Shown: positions 57,503 to 64,000 of the stretch, piece by piece
Layout: each line of letters starts with the position of its first letter
Numbering within the stretch: the stretch's first letter is position 1
Assembly: GCA_026545225.1 (NCBI GenBank)
Contig: CM048846.1
Coordinates: forward strand, 13,727,975-13,791,974
Direction of reading: 5' to 3'
Length of the DNA: 64,000 bases
From: Cornus controversa
Lineage: Eukaryota > Streptophyta > Magnoliopsida > Cornales > Cornaceae
The notes under the pieces: model-generated
Databases searched by the model: none
What the model saw: only the letters and a program-made list of their open reading frames with translations
Told to the model about the DNA's origin: nothing
Program-made: the position numbers and the translations under genes

Positions 57503-60196
57503 ATTTTACATATTACTATAATATTCCGGATTTCAGTTTTTTTTCCTGTATACCTACCTCATAGTGGTAATCACAGTTGTTATAGTTTCGTGGTGTGTAA
57601 GTTGCCACAAATGAATTTAATGATATAATTTAGACATTTGATGTTTCATACCATCCAAGAAATGATTTTGTGCAGTGCTTATATGTTGGGAAGTAAAAAC
57701 ATGAGACCAGCCGTGCAAATTAATGTCCCAAGTGTTGGTTTGTATCCAGTCTGTCTGGATCACACTGGCTAATAATAATGACCCATTCATTGTTCACAAC
57801 ATAAGAAGAAAATTGATACCAAATTGAAAATGACTTGCTGTTGGAAATAAAATGAAATAAAATATACCACGTCTTCAATCTCAAGATGCTGAATTCACAG
57901 AAAATAGGCTTGCGGGGGTCTCTATGTGTCTTCATCTTATACTACTACTACTTGGAGCCAATTCTTAACTGCCTATTCGCCAAAAAAGAGAAAATCTTAA
58001 TTGCTCATAGATTGTCATCGTCCGTCCTAGGTGATAATTAATTAAGCACATCTTCTAATCGTTTCCAATGTGAATAAATATTTTCTCAAAAACACTTCAG
58101 CCCTCCCTCCCTGCCTGTAAATGACCAATTTTGCGCACAAAAAATATTTCAATTTAAACCCATAATTCATATATTGTTTACCCAAAATAAATTAAAGATG
58201 TAAATGCAGAATGTATGTATACAACAAGTGTATCCTAGGAAGTCACACATGCAGTTCAATGCAGCAACAACAATAATAATAATTTAAGCTCAAAGTAAAG
58301 AAAATATTAAAAAATCTTCAACATCAGTGTTATGGTCAAATATGTAATAATAATTTAAGCTCAAAGTAAAGAAAATATTAAAAAATCTTCAACATCATTG
58401 TTATGGTAAAATATGTAATTAATGCGCTATAACACCACCACCTTTAACCATAATAGCAAAATATCGGTTTAAGTCCACAGGTAGTAAGTAGTATTATTGT
58501 CTACTTGATTCTCTATATCTCTACTTATTATATAGAACAACATCAGTAGTTTCATATTTTGACATCTTGAAATCACAACTAAACTGAAATCTAATAACCA
58601 ACAAAGTAGTGATTTTATTGTTGAAACCAGACTAAACCAAAAGAAAATTTGCACACAAAAAATTATACCCGTCTCCGAAAGCAAAAGCACATCAACTGAT
58701 GTCTATAGCTGAGCCAATGCACAAGGAAAACAACTTCAACCTATGTAACAAGGCAGTGAGGAGACTGCCCGTCAAAGGACTAGCTGTTTCATCTGTTAGA
58801 AAGATTATTACACAGCGTACATCTTTGCTTAAACGAGATATTATTATTTTGTACAGAGTCACTTCTTTAGCACTTCCTGTTTTTACTTTTTACTGCTGAT
58901 TAAAAAAAAACCTTGAGACTGAATACCAAGGTCCTCTAAAACTTCATGGAAAGAAATTTCAACATCAAGAAAATGTTTCTCTCACAAGGTTATAATACTG
59001 TAATTGTTAAAAAGACGTAAAATAGTTTACCTCTAATTCTTTTACCACTATATCCAACTAAAGGTCTAAAAATACTGAAAATGTATTCTTGAAAAATATT
59101 TTACATCAAAAAGCAGATATTAAAATGTTTTACAATAAAAAATTTACATCAAAACAAATAGAATATATTAAGCAAAAGAAAATTCAAAGTAGAGAAATGG
59201 AATATATTATAGCTGAAACAGATACTGCAGATTATATATACTATTATTTTACACATTTTTGTCATCTAAAAACAATTTTCACCAGAGAATATTAAGCAAA
59301 AGAAAATTGAGAGTAAACAAGAATCAAGAAACCATAAACACCCTTTAGTAACAAAACACGAGACAAATGATCATGCACCGCGGAACATTGAGAGATCCAC
59401 TTGACTGACAGTTTCTCCTCTCGACCTCTGTTAAAGAAAAACTGTAGTGTATGACATTTCATTGCCTAGAGAACATTACGAAAACAAAAAAGTAAAATTG
59501 GACTAATTTAAAGAATTCGGTATTAAAAACTTGCAGAAAAAAAAATATATACCTACTTTAGAAAAACGACTAGTTCTGCAAAAGTATAAAATCTGAAATC
59601 AAATATAGATGTAGAAGCAACAACAAATGGGGTTTCTTATAATTCCCTCTTCTTCCCTCTACATTAATTAGGTTTGGAAAAACCGGGATTGCCGATGTAC
59701 GTAGACTGATCCCCCACCCACATTGTCTGGATATAATCCAAGCTAGTATGAGAATTTTATTATGGAGTTATAAAGCTATTCTAGGAGAAGTTTCCAAGAA
59801 CTGGAAAAACCCAAAATGAAGGACCTCAAGGCACAAAAACAAGTTCTGTAGCATGTCAAACATTAAGAGAGGAACTGTGTATATTCTCCATTACAAAAGC
59901 AGTAATGAAGAGCTAAAAATAGCACAATGCTAACCGATATCCACCACAATAAGGGTTCGAAGAACAAGAGAAGGGTAAAGCTGAGGTCCTGAGGTCCTTT
60001 TTCTTCTCTACTCTCACGTCACACTCAATACTACAGATTAGTAACAGTAACATCACAATTAAAAAAAAAATTGCAAAAATGAGACGTCAAAAGAAAACAA
60101 TAGTACAAAAAAAAAATTATACCATCCAGCCTTACATCTTGATATTAGTTTCACAAGTTGATCATGTCGCTTGAATGGACAAAAATCAACAATCCC
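56411..60196. other. Intergenic before eEF2
   Basis: Mostly AT-rich, with a (TA)n tract at 57472-57500, a two-copy tandem repeat at 58275-58425, and the eEF2 3' region at the right. The sequence GGAGTGCTAGGAACAGT near 56508 looks like a terminal repeat of a DNA element, but no partner was found. No gene is supported. Confidence 0.4.
58275..58425. repeat. Tandem duplication, unit about 73 bp
   Basis: TTTAAGCTCAAAGTAAAGAA through AATCTTCAACATCA and TTATGGT occurs twice head-to-tail with about two differences, so it is recent. Confidence 0.9.
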
Positions 60197-63041
60197 TTAC
60201 AGCTTGTCCTCGAACTCAGACAGTGGAGTCATCTGCTCCTTCAAACCTTTCCTCTTACGAATCTCTGAAACCAGATTTGCTGCTTGCGATCCAGCCTCCA
60301 GTGGATCAGACGACATCATGTCCCAGTGATCAAACACACACTGAGGGAAAGCCTGCCCTGACGTTGCGGCTCTCAAAGTGCTTGAAAATCCGAATGACTC
60401 AACAACAGGAAGGTAAGCCTTGATGTTGTACAGAGGAGTACCCTGCCTCTGCATTTCCTCAAACACATGGCCACGTTTCTGATTGAGAACACTGTAAATT
60501 CCACCGAGGGCTTGCTCTGGCGCTTGAATTTCCACCAGATATACAGGCTCTAGAAGACGGGGCTTGGCTGTAATCTGAGAAGCATATATAACCCTCCTAG
60601 CAGTTGGAATAACCTGGCCACCACCTCTGTGAATAGCATCCGAATGCAGAACCACATCACAAACTTCGAAGCAGATACCCCTCATGTTCTCTTCAGCCAA
60701 TGCACCTTCTTTCGATGCCCACTGGAACCCAGCAACAACAGAATCCTTGATTTCATTCAGGTATTGGACTCCCTTACACATATCAACCACCATATTGGGG
60801 CCAGTGGTTTCAGGGCCAAAACACCAGATTTTCTTTGCAAGATCCTTGTCCCAACCAAACTCCTCTGACAAGATTTTTGAACGAGCCTTTGGGTCATCCC
60901 TTGGGCCAATACGCCCATCATCAATTGCCTCTGGAAGCCCCTCCTCCAAGGGTCTAGCTTCCATGTATAAACGGTTGTGCTTGTTAGGAGACTTGCTCAT
61001 CACAGTCCGGCATGACTTCTCAAGAACTGTCTCACGGAAGGAGACAACGGGATCAGATTTTATAATTTCAGCACCACCCATGAAATCATCCTGCAAGTCC
61101 TTCAGACAGATCTCAAGGTGAAGTTCTCCAGCACCGGCAATGATGTGCTCCCCAGACTCTTCAATGGTACACACCACCATAGGATCAGATTTGGCCAAAC
61201 GTTTCAGACCTTCGACAAGCTTGGGAAGGTCAGATGCAACCTTGCACTGTACCGCCACACGCACAACGGGTGAGACAGAGAACTTCATTGCTCGGATGGG
61301 ATGGGCATCGACTTCCTTCTCATTTGTCAGGGTCGCATTCTTGGTGATGTACTGATCCAAACCAACCAAGGCCACCGTATTCCCACAAGGTACATCTTCA
61401 ACAGTTTCCTGCTTCTTTCCCATCCAAATGACAGTTCTCTGAACACTCTTAACATACAAATCCTTTTTCTCCCCAGGGACATAGTTAGGACCCATGATTC
61501 TAACTTTCAAACCAGTTGAAACCTTACCAGCAAAAACACGACCAAAGGCAAAAAACCTACCCTTATCGGATGCTGGAATCATCTTGGACACATATAGCAT
61601 AAGAGGCCCCTCAGGATCACAGTTCCTTATAGCATTTGCATATTGATCATCAAGAGGTCCCTCATACAAGTTCTCAACACGATATTTTTGAGCAGTGGAA
61701 GGAGATGGGAGGTGGAAGATCATCATTTCCAGTAAAGCACTACTTGCTGGAAGCCAGGTCTGCATGACACGCTTCATCAATGCCTTCCCCATCAAATCCT
61801 TCTCATCACTCTTCATAGTGACACCAAGTTTTTGCAACATAGGCCACAGCTTATCTTTCTGATCATTCATGCATGTGTTAATGATCTGTTTAATGGGTTC
61901 ATAGCAGAACTGAACAAAACCACGCTTGCATGTAGGAGAACCAGTATTTTTGCTGGTCCATTTCTTAGTAGTAGGGTCAAAAAAGTTCTCACCCCATAGC
62001 CGTTCCATCATTTTAGTTTCATCAACTTTAAACTTGGAAGCATACATCTTGGCAAAGTTGGTAAGAGTAAATGCCCAACCGTGCAACCCTGCAGAGAAAG
62101 CAACTGTTCCCTTCTCGGGGTAGACCATAACATCACCAAGGAGAGGATCCTCATATGTAGCCATGATGACATTTGCATTCTCAATAACCCTTTGGAATGT
62201 TTGATAAGCCTCCTCTCCATCGACCTGGAGCTCAAGGAAGCACCTGTCCATCTTGTTAACAGTTAAGACCGGTCGGATCCTTTCTCCCAGGGCCTGGCGG
62301 AGGACAGTTTCTGTTTGGACGCACACACCCTCAACACAATCAACCACCACAAGAGCACCATCAGTAATGCGAAGAGCAGCTGTGACCTCAGACGAGAAGT
62401 CAACATGTCCAGGGGAATCTATGAGATTGATAAGGTACTCGTTCCCATTTCGCTCTCCCTTGTAGCTCTTCAAAGATTCATCAGACATCTGATAGTATAG
62501 AGAGATACCAGTAGACTTGATGGTGATACCACGCTCAGCTTCATCCGCGCGGGTATCTGTCATCCGCACATCACCGGCAACTTCTTGAGCAATGATACCA
62601 GCGGCAGCCACAAGAGAATCAGTAAGCGTGGACTTCCCTGTCGGGAGCAAGGGTAACAAATATCAGAACAAGTACCAACAATCCCAAAGACAGACTTCAT
62701 TCAAATGTCGGATCAAGAGTCAAGACCATGCACGGGTCAGAAGTTACAATGACTATAAAATTTGGTCTTTAAAATGTCTAATAATGACTTCAAAATTGCC
62801 AAAAAAAAGAGTTAAATAACTATAACCCCAGCCTAGGTGCAGATGAATTTCATACCATGATCCACGTGAGCAATAACAGACATATTACGAATGTTATGTT
62901 TGTAATCCATAATCCTACGAAGCTCATCAGCTGTAAACTTCACCTGCACGAATCAAAACAATTTCTCCATCAGATAAATTTCCAACTTCAAGCAAGAGGA
63001 AATAACAAATCAGAAAGAACAGTAAGCAAACAACTTACCAT
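60197..63041 (-). CDS. Elongation factor 2 (eEF2)
   Basis: GTPase that drives ribosome translocation in the cytosol. Three coding exons: 63041-63039 (just the ATG), 62943-62856, 62637-60197, with introns of 95 and 218 bp. Total 843 residues, the standard eEF2 length. G-domain motifs: AHVDHGKST (26-34, split by intron 2 after the G of codon 31), [10 protein letters not shown] (switch), DSPGHVDF and NKMD. The regulatory stretch [12 protein letters not shown] contains the Thr phosphorylated in animals. Domain IV has [20 protein letters not shown] with the diphthamide histidine at residue 700. The C-terminus is [13 protein letters not shown]. Start choice: the ATG is followed directly by GTAAGT, and the next exon starts [20 protein letters not shown], matching the invariant M-VKFT N-terminus. 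It is highly conserved and complete. Confidence 0.97.
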
Positions 63042-64000
63042 TTTGACTAGTTTTTAAAGTCGCAAACAAAAGAGTACTTGAATTAGAGATCCTTCAAAAA
63101 CTCCTGCAAGTCAACAAGTTCAACAAGTTCACCTCTGGTGCTTTGACAAACACAATCCAAATATGCAGTTTACAAGGTCATGTTTCGTAATCTATTAGCA
63201 CCAACTCATATGTATACACAATACCAAAAGTTGACAGAAGAAGACATTTATTTTATGGGATGTAGTTCATTTGTTCTCCACTAAAGTAATAGAAGAATCC
63301 CATATGCTCAAACATAACTCAAACATAACACGTTCACCTCTCCATATATTGAATGTCACACATCAAATTGGGGCATTAAACTTGCATAAGGAGGAGCAAA
63401 TTCAAATCAGGAGCAAAATATTTAGTTCCTACACCTCTATGTTTCTTTTGTGCAATGGATAACATAAGCATAATTCCACCTGATGAAATGATAAGACCAT
63501 TTATGTGAAGAATAGCAATTGATACATGGTCTGAAGCGGTAACTAACTACTGCACAAAGCCTAACACCTTCCTCCTTCAATTTCAAGGGAGTTTTCAAGA
63601 AAGAAAAGAAATGACAGATCCGATACCAAAAAGAATGCATTACAAGTAGGGTGACCACGGATCGAATCGGATTATGCATAATCCTAATCCGATCCGCAGT
63701 TTACAGATTGATGAAAATCCAATCCGATCCGTCAGTCGGATGGATCGGATTGACGGATTGCCACTGTTCAAAAAAATCTGAATAACCCAAAATTTTGATT
63801 TTATTTCCTCGTTTATTGGCAGAATCAAAAGTTTATCAAATGAGAGGAGTGAAAGGAAGAGACAACTCAAATAATTGTTTTAAATTTGAAGGCAATGAGG
63901 CTCAAAGAATGTGTTAGATTGTAGGACTCTTTGTCAATAATTTATCATTATCTTGAAACAACTAGATTCATCGTCTTATCTTATTGCTTCATATCAGCAC
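63042..64000. promoter_or_regulatory. eEF2 upstream region
   Basis: Holds the eEF2 5' leader and promoter, transcribed leftward. The exact transcription start is not visible, and a further 5'-leader intron is possible. A palindrome-rich block is listed separately. No other gene is supported. Confidence 0.45.
63650..63765. repeat. GGATCGGATT palindromic cluster
   Basis: Two imperfect hairpins in a row: CGGATCGAATCGGATTATG against its inverse at about 63657-63696, and AATCCGATCCGTCAGTCGGA with the inverse next to it at about 63715-63760. Such blocks are usually ends of degenerate DNA elements. Origin not determined. Confidence 0.65.

Noticed and set aside
63042-63870. A further gene upstream of eEF2
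   Set aside because: Short frames at 63437-63870 overlap the palindromic GGATCGGATT block and show no family motif.

Overview
This is a nuclear genomic window from a flowering plant. The genes have spliced GT-AG introns in AT-rich surroundings, and they include chloroplast- and mitochondrion-targeted proteins (aspartokinase, LIR1, a CCB4-like b6f assembly factor, the Rieske protein). The repeats are of plant type: Tourist/Harbinger and Stowaway MITEs, Mutator-like elements, tRNA-derived SINEs, RTE and L1 LINEs, and a Ty3/gypsy element with a tRNA-iMet primer site. The species cannot be fixed from the sequence alone. Introns of 2 to 15 kb filled with repeats point to a medium or large genome.

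Layout from left to right. 1-8629 (+): the 3' part of a monofunctional aspartate kinase, 12 exons visible. 8630-12640: intergenic, with a GGT-rich minisatellite, a MITE and two long-hairpin Mutator-like elements. 12648-13253 (+): an intronless CGR1/CCDC86-type nucleolar protein. 15017-15688 (-): LIR1 in three exons, with a light- and clock-type promoter. 17947-21368 (+): a TSSC4-type U5 snRNP factor in two exons, whose intron holds an RTE LINE with a SINE inside it. 22504-32470 (-): NAA30/MAK3, the NatC catalytic subunit, in four exons; a young, nearly complete gypsy element (26369-31795) sits in its second intron. 33966-49872 (+): the mitochondrial Rieske iron-sulfur protein in two exons separated by an intron of about 15.1 kb that contains at least ten recognisable repeats, including two related solo LTRs, a solo LTR nested in another, and a 2.2-kb Pack-MULE-like element carrying an FTSHi exon. 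50529-52683 (-): a CCB4-like protein in four exons. 52684-60196: gene-poor DNA. 60197-63041 (-): eEF2, whose start codon is alone in its coding exon.

The genes are housekeeping genes and do not form a pathway, although several serve organelle energy metabolism: Rieske (complex III), CCB4 (cytochrome b6 heme ci attachment) and LIR1 (thylakoid binding of ferredoxin-NADP reductase). All exon joins were read by eye from splice sites, reading frame and known protein sequences. Several predicted proteins reach the expected family length (eEF2 843 aa, Rieske 277 aa), which supports the models.

I found no convincing new multi-gene system. The observations most worth a second look are the 15-kb Rieske intron, the captured FTSHi exon between 2.2-kb-spaced Mutator-like ends, the 918-bp near-perfect hairpin element with 9-bp target duplications, a GC-AG intron in aspartokinase, a splice donor lying in a CT microsatellite in NAA30, and a gypsy element whose pol frame appears to end inside its LTR.
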